Of a stretch of 64,000 nt of DNA, positions 1 through 9,861 are shown piece after piece. A program made the position numbers and the translations under genes. Below the pieces are notes generated by a model. It was given only the letters and a program-made list of their open reading frames with translations. It did not search any database and was not told where the DNA came from. The stretch comes from Candidatus Aalborgicola danicus (lineage in GTDB: Bacteria; Pseudomonadota; Gammaproteobacteria; Burkholderiales; Burkholderiaceae_C), in NCBI GenBank assembly GCA_016703945.1, contig JADJBC010000059.1:248001-312000 (forward strand). Reading direction: 5' to 3'. Position 1 is the stretch's first letter. Each line of letters begins with the position of its first letter.

Positions 1-1209
1 CCACTTGCCCTTTGAATACGGTTTGAAGGCGCCGGTTGCTTCCCAGCGCGTAACTCAGTTCCGCAGGGCTTTGCAAGTCCCACAGCACAAAGTCGGCGCG
101 CAGACCGGCGGCCAATACACCACGGTCCTTCAGCCCCAAAGCAGCCGCCGCGTTGCGGGTGACACCGGCCAATGCCTCCTCGGGAGTGAATCGAAACAGG
201 GTGCAGGCCATATTCAGCATCAGCAGCAGCGAGGTGCAGGGAGAACTTCCGGGGTTGCTGTCAGTGGAAATGGCCATGGGTACACCATATTCCCGCAACA
301 AGTCCACGGGCGGCAGCTTGGTTTCGCGCAAAAGTAAAAAGCACCTGGCAGCAGCACCGCGACCGTTCCTGCAGCCGCCATGGCCCTCGCGCCCTCAGGC
401 GAGAGCCACTCCAGATGGTCACAACTCAGGGCTCGGAACCGCGCCGCCAGTTGCGCTCCGCCGCTGTCACTCAGTTGCTCGGCATGCAATTTGACCGGCA
501 GGCCCAGCGCTTGTGCCGCCTTGAAGACGCGCTCGATCTGTGCCGGGTTGAAAGCAATACGTTCACAAAAACCGTCGACCGCATCCACCAGGCCCTCGGC
601 GTGCAGGATGGGGAGCATCTGAAAAACAGCGTCGATATACGCATCGGGGTGTCCCGCAAACTCGGGCGGCACCGCATGTGCGCCCAGAAAGGTCGTACGC
701 ACGTCTACCGCATACGTGTGGCCCAGCGTACGGGCCACTTGCAGGCATTTGCGCTCCTGTTCCAGCGCTAGGCCGTAACCCGACTTGATCTCGATGGTCG
801 TCACGCCCTCGCCGATCAACTGCTGCAGGCGCTTGGCACTGCTGGCCTGCAGCTCCTGCGCGCTGGCCTCTCGTGTCGCCTTCACAGTGGATGTTATGCC
901 GCCACCGGCGCGGGAAATGTCCTCGTAACTAGCGCCGTTCAGCCGCATCTCAAATTCAGCCGCGCGGTCTCCGCCGTAAACCAGATGGGTGTGGCAATCG
1001 ATCAGGCCCGGTGTCACCAGCGCACCACCGGCGTCGTGGTGCAGGGTGCAGCGGTCCAGCAGCGCTGGCGGTAGCTCCGAGCGTGGGCCTACCCAGGCCA
1101 GGGCTTCACCATCCACCACCAGGGCCGCGTCGTCCACCAATCCGTAGGCTGACGTTCCACCGGGCACCATGGTGGCGGCACGGCAATGGGTCCACAATTT
1201 CAGACTCAC
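1..1209 (-). pseudogene. hutI: Imidazolonepropionase, frameshifted; 3' end beyond window
   Basis: Cytosolic amidohydrolase that opens 4-imidazolone-5-propionate to N-formimino-glutamate, the third step of histidine degradation. I start it at the GTG at 1209 because KLWTHCRAATM matches the usual HutI N-terminus and because this GTG overlaps the hutD stop by 4 bp (GTGA). The metal-binding HTH is at about residues 73-75 (GLIDCHTHLVYGG), and LHAEQ and DHLEW follow. The frame is lost at the AAAA run at 330-333 (TTTT on the coding strand). Adding one T restores LREYGVPMAISTDSNPGSSP and a normal C-terminal part, which stays open to position 1. So this is a one-base deletion, either real or a sequencing error. 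Identity is clear; whether it is functional is not. Confidence 0.85.
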
Positions 1210-1792
1210 GCCGACAACTCCATCCACAAGGCATGTGTGCTGCGAATCTGCACTGTGGCGGACTTGGCCAGCGTGCGCCATACCAGTGTGGCGGGCGGAA
1301 TGTACAACTCTTCAGAGTTAAATAACACGCTAGCCCCCGAATCCACTGCGTAGACAGCTATTGTTTTCGTATCATGCGCCAATTCGCGCAGTTCACCACG
1401 CACCCGCACCATGCGAGCCGGCAGGTTGCTGTCGTGCACCATCAGGTTGAAGTCCTGGGTCGGACCTGCAATCAATTGGCAGTCGGTCGCAGCGGAGCCG
1501 TCGAAACAAAAGGTGGTTCTTCAACCGTCAGTCGATGAACATCTGACACTCCGTCCTCACTGCCAAGCGCCGAAGCCACCCGCAAATCCACACCCGCACC
1601 GCGCAGGACGGCAAACCATCGTGTCATACCGTCAAAGCGCGAGAACGGGCCGCTGGCTGTGACCTCAGCCACCGACATGCGCCAGCACCAGTCGCTCTGT
1701 TCGGGTGATGCAACAAGCTCGCGGGTCAGACCACCGCCATTGCGCCAGGGAGTGGCGGGCCTGTCAGACAGATGGATGGTGCGCCAGCTCAT
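1206..1792 (-). pseudogene. hutD: HutD family protein, frameshifted
   Basis: HutD is a small cupin-like protein found in hut operons and thought to moderate histidine catabolism; its biochemical role is not settled. The N-terminal part (from ATG 1792, overlapping the hutC stop by 4 bp as ATGA) shows ATPWRNGGGLTRELVASP, typical of the family. The frame breaks near 1504-1511, where the coding strand reads CCTTTTGTTTCGA. One extra T would give EPPFVFDG followed by CQLIAGPTQDFNLMV, the conserved second half, which is otherwise found in another frame. It ends at TGA 1206-1208, overlapping the hutI start. The pattern matches the hutI lesion: one base missing in a T run. Confidence 0.82.
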
Positions 1793-2499
1793 AGTTGAAA
1801 ATTCCCGCTGAAGCTATATCGAACGCCTGGGTACACCAGGCGGGCAAAACTGGCAACCTGGGTGCCGCTGATGGTGCGGCGTTTCATCACCAGGCAAGGG
1901 GCGTCGGGCTTGATGCCCAAGGCCTTGGCCTCCTGTGCGCTGGGCAAGGCCGCCTCAATCGAATAACTGGCCTCGGTCAGCGGTGCGTGTTGCAAAAGAT
2001 AGTGGGTGGACGTGGTTTGGGTCAGATCCACATTCAGATACTCTGGCGCCGAAGCCGGATTCACATAACGGTCTTCATACTGAATGGCCACCCCGTCCTC
2101 GAAGTGCACCTGCACGGAATGAAACACCTTGGCACCGGTGCGTAATTTAAGTGTTTGCGCCATCGCAAGGTCCGCTCGGACGGCTTCCACCAGCAAAACG
2201 CTGGTGCTGTGCAAGTGGCCGCGCTCCAGGATTTCCTCGTGGATATCGCGCACCGCCAGGGTGCTGGAAATGCGGTGCAACTGGGCTACCACGGTGCCAG
2301 AGCCCTGGACCCGGGTGACCACACCCTCCACAGCCAGTTCTTTAACCGCGCGGTTCACGGTCATACGACTTACCCCAAACTGCTGCTGCAAAGCGGCTTC
2401 GCTGGGCACCGCGTCGCCCGGACGCCAGACCCCCGCGCTGATTTGGGCTTTAACAAAGGCTTTCACCTGTTCGTAAGCAGGCAATTGAATCTGGGGCAT
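1789..2499 (-). CDS. hutC: Histidine utilization repressor HutC (GntR family)
   Basis: Urocanate-responsive repressor of hut genes. The N-terminal winged helix-turn-helix of the GntR/HutC subfamily is clear at about residues 1-70 (AYEQVKAFVKAQI, VPSEAALQQQFGVSRMTVNRAV). It is followed by a UTRA ligand-binding domain (VFHSVQVHFEDGVAIQYEDRYVN and SYSIEA). I prefer ATG 2499 (MPQIQLPAYEQ) to the TTG at 2538, since the latter would place the start inside the operator. The gene is translationally coupled to hutD (4-bp overlap) and so is first in a hutC-hutD-hutI unit. The 16-bp motif upstream suggests autoregulation. Confidence 0.93.
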   Translation of the reverse strand: MPQIQLPAYEQVKAFVKAQISAGVWRPGDAVPSEAALQQQFGVSRMTVNRAVKELAVEGVVTRVQGSGTVVAQLHRISSTLAVRDIHEEILERGHLHSTSVLLVEAVRADLAMAQTLKLRTGAKVFHSVQVHFEDGVAIQYEDRYVNPASAPEYLNVDLTQTTSTHYLLQHAPLTEASYSIEAALPSAQEAKALGIKPDAPCLVMKRRTISGTQVASFARLVYPGVRYSFSGNFQL

Positions 2500-2536
2500 G
2501 GGATACGAATGGTCAGCTACAGTCGCTGCATTGTAC

Positions 2537-2552
2537 AAGTTGTATAGACAAC
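2537..2552. promoter_or_regulatory. Probable HutC operator upstream of hutC
   Basis: The 16 bases AAGTTGTATAGACAAC occur here, 38 bp upstream of the hutC ATG, and again identically at 8073-8088 upstream of hutU. The core TTGT-ATAGACAA is an imperfect dyad resembling known HutC sites. The two exact copies at the two hut promoters are seen directly; binding is inferred. Confidence 0.75.
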
Positions 2553-2639
2553 ATCACGCCTATGAAAAACCCTTGGTCGTGTCGCCACCCACAACGAACC
2601 ATGGTGCTTCAGCGAACTACAGGTTCTATCCGATTGGCT

Positions 2640-3821
2640 TCAGGGCTGCGGCAGGCAGACCGTAAAGCGCGTGCCTCGACCCAACTCACTGTCGACCGCA
2701 ATGCTGCCACCATGGCTCTCCACTGCGCGTTTGACAATGGTCAACCCCAGGCCGGTACCCGGGATGTCGCCTACATTATTGGCGCGGTGAAAATTGCCAA
2801 ACAGACGCGGCAACTCTTCTGGCGGGATGCCTATGCCTTGGTCCTGCACCTCAAACACCAGGGCGTTTGCCTCCCGGCACACCATGAAACGAACGCCCTG
2901 CCCGCCAGGGCTGTATTTGATGGCATTGGACAACAGGTTGCCCAGAATGTGGCGCAACAGCTTTTCGTCAGCCAACACCATGCCGTCGCCCACGTCCAGC
3001 GTCAGCGTGAGTGCTTGGTCCCGTTCCGCGTCGTCTGCAGTTTGGCCCGCCAGGACCTCGTCTCGCAATTGCGTACACAAAAGCGACAAGTTCATGGGTT
3101 TGGGCTGGAACTCCAACAATTTGGCGTCGGCCCGGCCGATGGTCAAAACCTGGTCCAACATGGCCACCATGCGCCGTACAGCGGACGCAATGCTGTCAAA
3201 GGTCTCGCCCCGGTCCTGGGGCGACATGCGGTCGCCATAGTGGCGCAACAGTTCCTGTGACGACATGATAGTGGTCAGCGGCGTACGGAACTCGTGCGTG
3301 GTCATGGACACAAACGTAGACTTCAGCGTGTTGATCTCCATTTGCTGTGCCATGGCCAGCTCAAAGCGCTGTTTGTCTTCCATGTGGTTGCGCTGCAGGG
3401 CATCCCGCGCTTCCTTCAGGGAGAGTTGGGCCTTCACTCGAGCCAGCAATAGCGGTGGGCTGATGGGTTTGGTGATGTAGTCCACTGCGCCCAAATCAAA
3501 ACCGCGTTGCTCGCCCTCTTCATCCGATTTGGCAGTCAGAAAGATCACGGGAATGTCAGCCGTCGCGGGGTCGACTTTGAGTCGGCGGCACACTTCATAA
3601 CCATCGAGTCCCGGCATCATGATGTCCAACAGGATCAAATCAGGCGAAGTATTGGCGGCGATGGCCAAGGCATGTTCACCGCTGCTGGAGACCTTGACTT
3701 TGTAAAGACCACGCAACAGCGCGTTGACCACAGCCAGATTTTCCGGCGTGTCATCCACGGCGAGCACGGTTTTTAAGGCCAAGGCGTTGGGGTTGATCAT
3801 GGTTTGTCCGTCCACAGACAT
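2640..3821 (-). CDS. Response regulator receiver / histidine kinase fusion
   Basis: Soluble 393-residue two-component protein without membrane segments. Residues ~18-135 are a receiver domain (VLAVDDTPENL, phosphoacceptor Asp in DLILLDIMMPG, conserved Lys in ITKPI). Then comes a short coiled-coil linker (~140-170), a HisKA domain with the phospho-His in TTHEFRTPL (~175), and a HATPase_c domain with N box GNLLSNAIKYSP and G boxes DQGIGIP and GTGLGLTIVK. The ATG directly abuts the TAA of the upstream hybrid kinase (TAAATG, no spacer), so the two are co-translated and probably form one phosphorelay. There is no DNA-binding output. The target may be the hut genes by location only. Confidence 0.88.
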   Translation of the reverse strand: MSVDGQTMINPNALALKTVLAVDDTPENLAVVNALLRGLYKVKVSSSGEHALAIAANTSPDLILLDIMMPGLDGYEVCRRLKVDPATADIPVIFLTAKSDEEGEQRGFDLGAVDYITKPISPPLLLARVKAQLSLKEARDALQRNHMEDKQRFELAMAQQMEINTLKSTFVSMTTHEFRTPLTTIMSSQELLRHYGDRMSPQDRGETFDSIASAVRRMVAMLDQVLTIGRADAKLLEFQPKPMNLSLLCTQLRDEVLAGQTADDAERDQALTLTLDVGDGMVLADEKLLRHILGNLLSNAIKYSPGGQGVRFMVCREANALVFEVQDQGIGIPPEELPRLFGNFHRANNVGDIPGTGLGLTIVKRAVESHGGSIAVDSELGRGTRFTVCLPQP

Positions 3822-6800
3822 TTACATCGCCCCCAGAGTGGTCGACGCCGCCTTGAAGTCAAAATTGTGGATTGCGTTTTCAAGATGGGCAAATTTTGCC
3901 TCACCCAGCGCTTGTCTGATCGTGGCTGCATGCTCAGCCAGGTAATTCAAGGCTTCGCCATCATCCTCTGAAAGGTAACGCGCCAGTATGCGGATCACCC
4001 CATTCGCAGCGTCGCCACCCGCTATTGCCCCAGCGACCACGGGAACGGTGGGTGCAATAGCCAACGCCCCGTCTTGCAGGGCCGCTGCGATGCGGGCCAG
4101 CGTAGCGTGCAATTGCACGTCCAGATCAGCCACGGCTTCGTATTGCAACGCCCCCTGTTGCAGCAAGACTTCCGCCCTCGCTGACGCATCCGCCAATGCC
4201 TGCGCTCCCAGATTTCCCGCCACGCCCTTGAGTGTGTGCAACAAACGTTCAGCACCCACCTGGTCGTTGCGGGCCATATGCTCCCGCAGGTTGGCAACGA
4301 ATGCTGTATTGCGTTCGCAGAATTGGGTCAACACCTGGCGGTAGGCATCGCGATTGCCGGCCATGCGCCGCAAACCCGCAGCAATATCCAGCCCGCCATG
4401 CGCCAGGGGTTCCACACGCTCGGTTGCAGACGGCGCCAACACACTTGCAACGGCGCCCTGGTCGGATCGCGTGGCGCGACCTTGGCACCAATGCTCCAGC
4501 GTCCGAAATAATGCATCGGGATCAATGGGTTTGGTGACATGGTCGTTCATGCCCACGGCAAGGCAGTTGTCGCGTTCGGTGGCCAGAGCGTGGGCCGTCA
4601 TGGCCACAATGGGCAGGTCACGGAAACGCGGGTTCTGGCGCAAGCGGCGCGTGGCTTCAAAGCCGTCCATCACGGGCATTTGAAGGTCCATCAGCACCAG
4701 ATCGTAAAGGTCGACATCGGCGGCGGTCAGCATTTCCAGGGCCAGGGCTCCATTGCCGGCGACATCTACCTGAACACCCACACTATGAAGCAGCTCAGTG
4801 GCAATCTGCTGGTTGATGTCGTTGTCCTCCACCAGCAAGACATGCACACCCTGAAGCTCGACCGGCGCACTCGCCAGAGCACGGGTAGCGGCTTCACCTT
4901 CGGCATAGCCAAAAATCTCCAACAAACCATCGACCAGAGCCGACTGGTGGACCGGCTTGACCAGGAATCCGTCCGCACGCGCCTGCTCGGCTGCCGTGCG
5001 AACCTCTTCCAGGCCAAATGCGGTGACCATCACAACGGCTGGCATCTTGGCCAGGCTGGCATCACTCTTGATCAGCCGTGTCGCGTCAACTCCGTTCATG
5101 CCTGGCATCTTCCAGTCCATAAAAACCACGTCGTAGGCACGTGCAGTGCCAGCAGCCGCTTTAACAGCGGCCACGGCTTCGGCGCCAGATCCAACGGCGT
5201 CAACATCAAAGGGAATGGTGGAGAGCATGCCCATCAGAATCTCGCGGGCTGCAGGGTTGTCGTCCGCCACCAGTGCTCGCAGTCCATTCAGGGCCTGTGG
5301 CAACAATTGCCGTTTCACCGGAACACTGTGGGCCAAATCAAACCAGGCGGTAAAGATAAAACGCGTACCGTGGCCCGCCACACTTTCAGCCCAAATGCGC
5401 CCGTTCATCAACTCGACCAGGCGTTTGCTGATGGACAGGCCCAATCCGGTACCCCCATACTTCCGGGTGGTAGAGCCATCGGCCTGCGAAAACGCCTGGA
5501 ACAGTTTGCCCAATTGTTCGGCCGTCATGCCAATGCCCGTGTCGTGTACGGTGAACTTCAGATGCACCCGGTTGGCGTCCTGTTCCAAACGCTCGGTGGT
5601 GACCCGAATTTCACCCACCTCGGTGAACTTGATCGCGTTGTTGATCAGGTTGGTAAAGATCTGGCCGATGCGCAGCGGATCCCCCACCAGGGCCATGGGT
5701 ATGTCCGCTGGTGTTTGAAACAGGAACTCCAGTCCTTTTTCGTGGGCCTTGTATGAAGTCACATTGGACACATTGGCCATCACCGCATCGAGATCAAACT
5801 CAATGTGCTCCAGCTCCACCTTGCCAGCCTCGACTTTGGAAAAATCCAGGATGTCATTGATGATGCCCAGCAGCGAGGTAGCCGCCGTGTGGGCCTTGCT
5901 GATGTAGTCGCGCTGTTTGGGGTTCAGATCAGTGCGCAAAGCCAGATAGGACATGCCAATAATCGCATTCATGGGTGTTCGGATTTCATGGCTCATATTG
6001 GCCAGAAACTCGCCCTTTGCCTGGGTTGCGGTTTCGGCGACTTCCTTGGCACCACGCAATTCCTCCTCGGCCAGATTGCGGCTCTCGTTGACCAGAACCA
6101 CCCACCAGGTCGCGATACTGGAAAAAACGGCCAGGAAGAAAAAAAGCCGAAAGGAATAGTCCGAAACCGCGCTCAAGGCATTGGCATCGAGCGCGGCCTT
6201 TTCTGACGGCAGGGTGACCCACACCATCACCGCAATCAAAGCCAGCATCACGCCCCACAACAAAGCAAAATTGGAGACCCGCAACGCGTTTTGCCGACTC
6301 ACCCCGTGTTTGAATACATAGCCCAGTCCCGCCGCAACCGCCGCCTGGTAGTGATCCAGCAAACCCTTGGTGGCGGGTTTGCACTGGTCCTTGCAATTCG
6401 TTTCCAGCGTGCAGCACAGGGAGCAAATGGCACCCCCATGGAAGGGACAGTGGGCGCAGTCGGTCATCACATAGTTCTGGCCGCAGACCTGGCACAACAC
6501 CATGTCGTCCGAACGGTGGGCATAAACACTGTCGCGGGCGATGTAGTACTTGCCCTTGGTCAGGATGGCAATCACCGGTGACAGCACAAAGGCCAGCACC
6601 GCGGCGATGAGCCAGGAATAGGCTTGCGCATAGACACCAAGGGCTCCGCTGAAGGCGATGGTCGATACCACACAGGCAATCGCCATGCTGCCCACACCCA
6701 CCGGATTCCAGTCAAACAGGTGCGCACGTTTGAATTCAATGATGGGCGGGCTGAGCTTCAAGGGCTTGTTGATGGCCAGGTCCGCCACCACGGCACAGAT

Positions 6801-7982
6801 CCAGGCCACCGCAATATTGGAGTACAGGCCCAGCACATTGTTCAGTGCCTCAAACAGGTCCAGCTCCATCAGCAACAGAGCAATGGCACTGTTGAAAATC
6901 AGCCAGACCACCCGACCTGGGTGAGCATGCGTGACCCGTGAGAAGAAATTGGACCAGGCCAGCGACCCCGCATAAGCATTGGTGACATTCACCTTGAGCT
7001 CGGACACCACCACGAACAGGGTGCCGACCAGCAGCGCAGTGCCGGGGTTGTCGATACCGTAGCGAAATGCCATGTTGAACAGGGCGATAGGTTCCTTGGC
7101 ATCGGCAATCGCAATTCCCGCCAGCACAGCCAATGCGGCCAGCAGCGCACCGCCCATCTGCTTTACAAAAGCAATGACGATCCAGCCCGCCCCGCCCGCA
7201 AGCGTGTTGATCCACCAGCTGAACTGGTTCTTTTTGGTGCGGTCGGGCATGAAACGCAGGTAGTCCACCTGCTCACCAATCTGCGCAATCAGCGCGAAAG
7301 AAATGCCTGCCGCCACGCCAAACTGCATAGCATCAAAGCCTGAACTACCCGACACATGCCCCTTGATTTGCACCATGGAGCTGAATGCGGCAGGTTCACG
7401 GGTCAGTACAAAGTAGAACGGCAAGATCAGCAACACCAACCAGAGTGGTTGGGTCCACTTGTGTAACCGGTTGATGGCCGTCACGCCATAAAATACGATG
7501 GGAATGACAACTACCGAACAGACGATGTAGCCCAACCATAACGGCAGACCAAAACACAGCTTGAGCGCCTGCGCCATGATGGCGGACTCGATCGCCAGAA
7601 AGATAAAAGTGAACGAAGCGTAGATCAGCGAAGTGAAGGTGGAGCCCACGTAACCAAAGCCCGCGGCCCGAGTCAGCAAATCCATATCGATGTTGTGCCG
7701 CGCCGAGTAGTGGCAAATTGGCAGGCTGACCGCGAAGATGACCACGGCAGCAAAAACCATGGCCCACATGGCGTTGCCAAAACCATAGTCCAGTAGCAGC
7801 AACGCGCCTATGGCCTCGTATGACAGGGCGGAATTTGTGCCAATCAGCGTGGTAGCCAGTGTGCGCGGTGACCATTTGCGAAAGCTTGCGGGTGAATAGC
7901 GCAAAGCATAGTCTTCGATCGACTCATTGGCCACCCACTGGTTGTAGTTGCGACGGGAACGGTTGATGACGTGTTGCGACAT
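3822..7982 (-). CDS. NCS1-like transporter / Cys-rich / hybrid histidine kinase fusion
   Basis: Very large (1386 aa) membrane sensor. Residues ~30-480 are a multi-span region resembling a nucleobase/cation symporter (NCS1, purine-cytosine permease type). It is followed at ~495-540 by a Cys-rich stretch (CQVCG, CAHC, CSLCC, then two more Cys) that may bind metal. Two more membrane segments follow, then HisKA (NMSHEIRTPMN, His ~665), HATPase_c (~770-890), two receivers (DVVFMDWKMPG and DLVLMDLQMPV) and an HPt domain (HTLKGVAGNLG, His ~1250). ATG 7982 has AGGAGG 8 nt upstream; the TTG at 7988 is less likely. It is divergent from hutU. The layout recalls CbrA, an SLC5-fused kinase that controls hut genes in Pseudomonas, but with a different transporter fold. 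A role as histidine/urocanate sensor is inference. Confidence 0.85.
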   Translation of the reverse strand: MSQHVINRSRRNYNQWVANESIEDYALRYSPASFRKWSPRTLATTLIGTNSALSYEAIGALLLLDYGFGNAMWAMVFAAVVIFAVSLPICHYSARHNIDMDLLTRAAGFGYVGSTFTSLIYASFTFIFLAIESAIMAQALKLCFGLPLWLGYIVCSVVVIPIVFYGVTAINRLHKWTQPLWLVLLILPFYFVLTREPAAFSSMVQIKGHVSGSSGFDAMQFGVAAGISFALIAQIGEQVDYLRFMPDRTKKNQFSWWINTLAGGAGWIVIAFVKQMGGALLAALAVLAGIAIADAKEPIALFNMAFRYGIDNPGTALLVGTLFVVVSELKVNVTNAYAGSLAWSNFFSRVTHAHPGRVVWLIFNSAIALLLMELDLFEALNNVLGLYSNIAVAWICAVVADLAINKPLKLSPPIIEFKRAHLFDWNPVGVGSMAIACVVSTIAFSGALGVYAQAYSWLIAAVLAFVLSPVIAILTKGKYYIARDSVYAHRSDDMVLCQVCGQNYVMTDCAHCPFHGGAICSLCCTLETNCKDQCKPATKGLLDHYQAAVAAGLGYVFKHGVSRQNALRVSNFALLWGVMLALIAVMVWVTLPSEKAALDANALSAVSDYSFRLFFFLAVFSSIATWWVVLVNESRNLAEEELRGAKEVAETATQAKGEFLANMSHEIRTPMNAIIGMSYLALRTDLNPKQRDYISKAHTAATSLLGIINDILDFSKVEAGKVELEHIEFDLDAVMANVSNVTSYKAHEKGLEFLFQTPADIPMALVGDPLRIGQIFTNLINNAIKFTEVGEIRVTTERLEQDANRVHLKFTVHDTGIGMTAEQLGKLFQAFSQADGSTTRKYGGTGLGLSISKRLVELMNGRIWAESVAGHGTRFIFTAWFDLAHSVPVKRQLLPQALNGLRALVADDNPAAREILMGMLSTIPFDVDAVGSGAEAVAAVKAAAGTARAYDVVFMDWKMPGMNGVDATRLIKSDASLAKMPAVVMVTAFGLEEVRTAAEQARADGFLVKPVHQSALVDGLLEIFGYAEGEAATRALASAPVELQGVHVLLVEDNDINQQIATELLHSVGVQVDVAGNGALALEMLTAADVDLYDLVLMDLQMPVMDGFEATRRLRQNPRFRDLPIVAMTAHALATERDNCLAVGMNDHVTKPIDPDALFRTLEHWCQGRATRSDQGAVASVLAPSATERVEPLAHGGLDIAAGLRRMAGNRDAYRQVLTQFCERNTAFVANLREHMARNDQVGAERLLHTLKGVAGNLGAQALADASARAEVLLQQGALQYEAVADLDVQLHATLARIAAALQDGALAIAPTVPVVAGAIAGGDAANGVIRILARYLSEDDGEALNYLAEHAATIRQALGEAKFAHLENAIHNFDFKAASTTLGAM

Positions 7983-8072
7983 CGGCAAAGCCTCCTTGGA
8001 ATGCTTCCAAGTTGACCACTTTTTTGTGCAAATCAGCCAAAGAACGAGCTAGGGTTAACCCGATATTGCATT

Positions 8073-8088
8073 AAGTTGTATAGACAAC
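8073..8088. promoter_or_regulatory. Probable HutC operator upstream of hutU
   Basis: Exact second copy of AAGTTGTATAGACAAC, 50 bp upstream of the hutU ATG and 90 bp upstream of the divergent kinase start. It could therefore control both directions. Confidence 0.75.
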
Positions 8089-8138
8089 TACATTATCAAC
8101 ATTCACCGCTTGTCCAAACACTGCCCGGGAGCACCACC

Positions 8139-9851
8139 ATGGCTACACCATCCCCATCCCTATCTCCGTTTTCCGACGCCAAGGCCCGCCCCGTGCGTGC
8201 ACCTCGCGGCCTTGAGATAACCTGCGCCAACTGGCAGATCGAAGCCGCCTACCGCATGCTGCAAAACAACCTGGACCCCGAGGTGGCCGAGAACCCCAAT
8301 GAACTGGTGGTGTACGGCGGCATTGGCAAGGCCGCGCGCAACTGGCCGGCGTTTGAGGCCATCCTGGACAGTCTGCGCAAGCTCAAACCGAACGAGACGC
8401 TGATGGTGCAATCCGGCAAGCCGGTGGGCGTGTTTCGCACACACGAAGGCGCGCCGCGTGTGCTGATCGCCAACTCCAACCTGGTGCCCAAGTGGGCCAA
8501 CTGGGAACACTTCAACGAGCTGGACCGCAAGGGCCTGATGATGTACGGCCAGATGACGGCGGGTAGCTGGATCTACATCGGATCACAAGGCATTGTGCAG
8601 GGCACGTACGAGACCTTTGTCGAAGCCGGCCGCCAGCACTACAACGGTGACCTGTCCGGGCGCTGGGTGTTGACCGCCGGTCTGGGCGGCATGGGTGGCG
8701 CGCAGCCGCTGGCAGCCACCTTTGCAGGCGCTTGCTCGCTCACCATCGAATGCCAGCAAACGAGCATCGACTTCCGCCTGAAGACCCGTTACGTAGACGA
8801 ACAGGCCACCGATCTGGACGATGCATTGGCAAGTATCGCCAAATACACGAGTGAGAAAAAAGCCGTGTCCATCGCACTGCTGGGCAATGCGGCGCGCATA
8901 CTGCCGGCGCTGGCCGAGCGTTGCAAGATGGGCACCGCCATCCGGCCCGACCTGGTGACCGACCAGACCTCCGCCCACGACCTGATCAACGGCTACCTGC
9001 CCGCAGGCTGGTCGGTGGAGCAATGGAAGGCGGCGCAAAAGGACCCCGCACAACACGCCGAGTTGACAGCCGCAGCGGCACGCAGCTGCGCAGACCATGT
9101 CAAGGCCATGTTGCTGTTCCAGGCCATGGGCATTCCCACGGTGGACTACGGCAACAACATCCGCCAGGTGGCCTTTGACCAGGGAGTGAAGAACGCGTTC
9201 GACTTCCCCGGCTTTGTGCCCGCCTATGTGCGCCCGCTGTTCTGCCGTGGCGTGGGACCGTTCCGCTGGGTCGCGCTGAGTGGTGACCCAGAAGACATCC
9301 GCAAGACCGATGCCAAGATGAAGGAGCTGTTCCCCCACAACGCCGGCCTGCACCGCTGGCTGGACATGGCCGAAGAACGCATCGGCTTCCAGGGCCTGCC
9401 TGCACGCATTTGCTGGATCGGCCTGGGCGAGCGCCATCTGGCCGGTCTGGCCTTTAACGAGATGGTGAAGAGTGGTGAGCTCAAAAGCCCCATCGTCATT
9501 GGCCGCGACCACCTGGACAGCGGCTCGGTCGCCTCGCCCAACCGCGAGACCGAATCCATGATGGACGGCAGCGATGCCGTCAGCGACTGGCCCCTGCTCA
9601 ACGCGCTGCTCAACACCGCCAGCGGTGCGACCTGGGTCAGCCTGCACCATGGCGGTGGTGTCGGCATGGGCTACTCACAGCACAGCGGCGTGGTCATCGT
9701 GGCCGACGGCACCGCAGAGGCTGCGGACAAGCTGGGCCGCGTGCTGTTCAACGACCCTGCCACCGGCGTCATGCGCCACGCCGATGCGGGTTATGACATC
9801 GCCCTGCAATGCGCCAAAGAAAACAACCTCAACCTGCCAATGCTCAACTAA
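8139..9851 (+). CDS. hutU: Urocanate hydratase
   Basis: Urocanase, an NAD+-dependent cytosolic enzyme that hydrates urocanate to 4-imidazolone-5-propionate, second step of histidine breakdown. The 570-residue length is normal for the family. Hallmarks are LMVQSGKPVGVFRTHEGAPRV near the N-terminus, the glycine-rich GLGGMGGAQPLAA nucleotide-binding loop, and the FCRGVGPFRWVALSG segment holding the family Cys. I chose ATG 8139, which has GGGAG 7 nt upstream, over the in-frame start at 8076, which lies inside the operator. It heads the hutU-hutH unit, 125 bp before hutH. Confidence 0.96.
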   Translation: MATPSPSLSPFSDAKARPVRAPRGLEITCANWQIEAAYRMLQNNLDPEVAENPNELVVYGGIGKAARNWPAFEAILDSLRKLKPNETLMVQSGKPVGVFRTHEGAPRVLIANSNLVPKWANWEHFNELDRKGLMMYGQMTAGSWIYIGSQGIVQGTYETFVEAGRQHYNGDLSGRWVLTAGLGGMGGAQPLAATFAGACSLTIECQQTSIDFRLKTRYVDEQATDLDDALASIAKYTSEKKAVSIALLGNAARILPALAERCKMGTAIRPDLVTDQTSAHDLINGYLPAGWSVEQWKAAQKDPAQHAELTAAAARSCADHVKAMLLFQAMGIPTVDYGNNIRQVAFDQGVKNAFDFPGFVPAYVRPLFCRGVGPFRWVALSGDPEDIRKTDAKMKELFPHNAGLHRWLDMAEERIGFQGLPARICWIGLGERHLAGLAFNEMVKSGELKSPIVIGRDHLDSGSVASPNRETESMMDGSDAVSDWPLLNALLNTASGATWVSLHHGGGVGMGYSQHSGVVIVADGTAEAADKLGRVLFNDPATGVMRHADAGYDIALQCAKENNLNLPMLN

Positions 9852-9861
9852 ATATCCTTGT

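Noticed and set aside
4539..5756. Plus-strand open frame of 405 codons opposite the hybrid kinase
   Set aside because: Mirror of the receiver and kinase coding sequence, no ribosome-binding site or recognisable motif.
8583..9650. Minus-strand open frame of 355 codons opposite hutU
   Set aside because: Shadow of urocanase; composition and lack of motifs argue against a gene.
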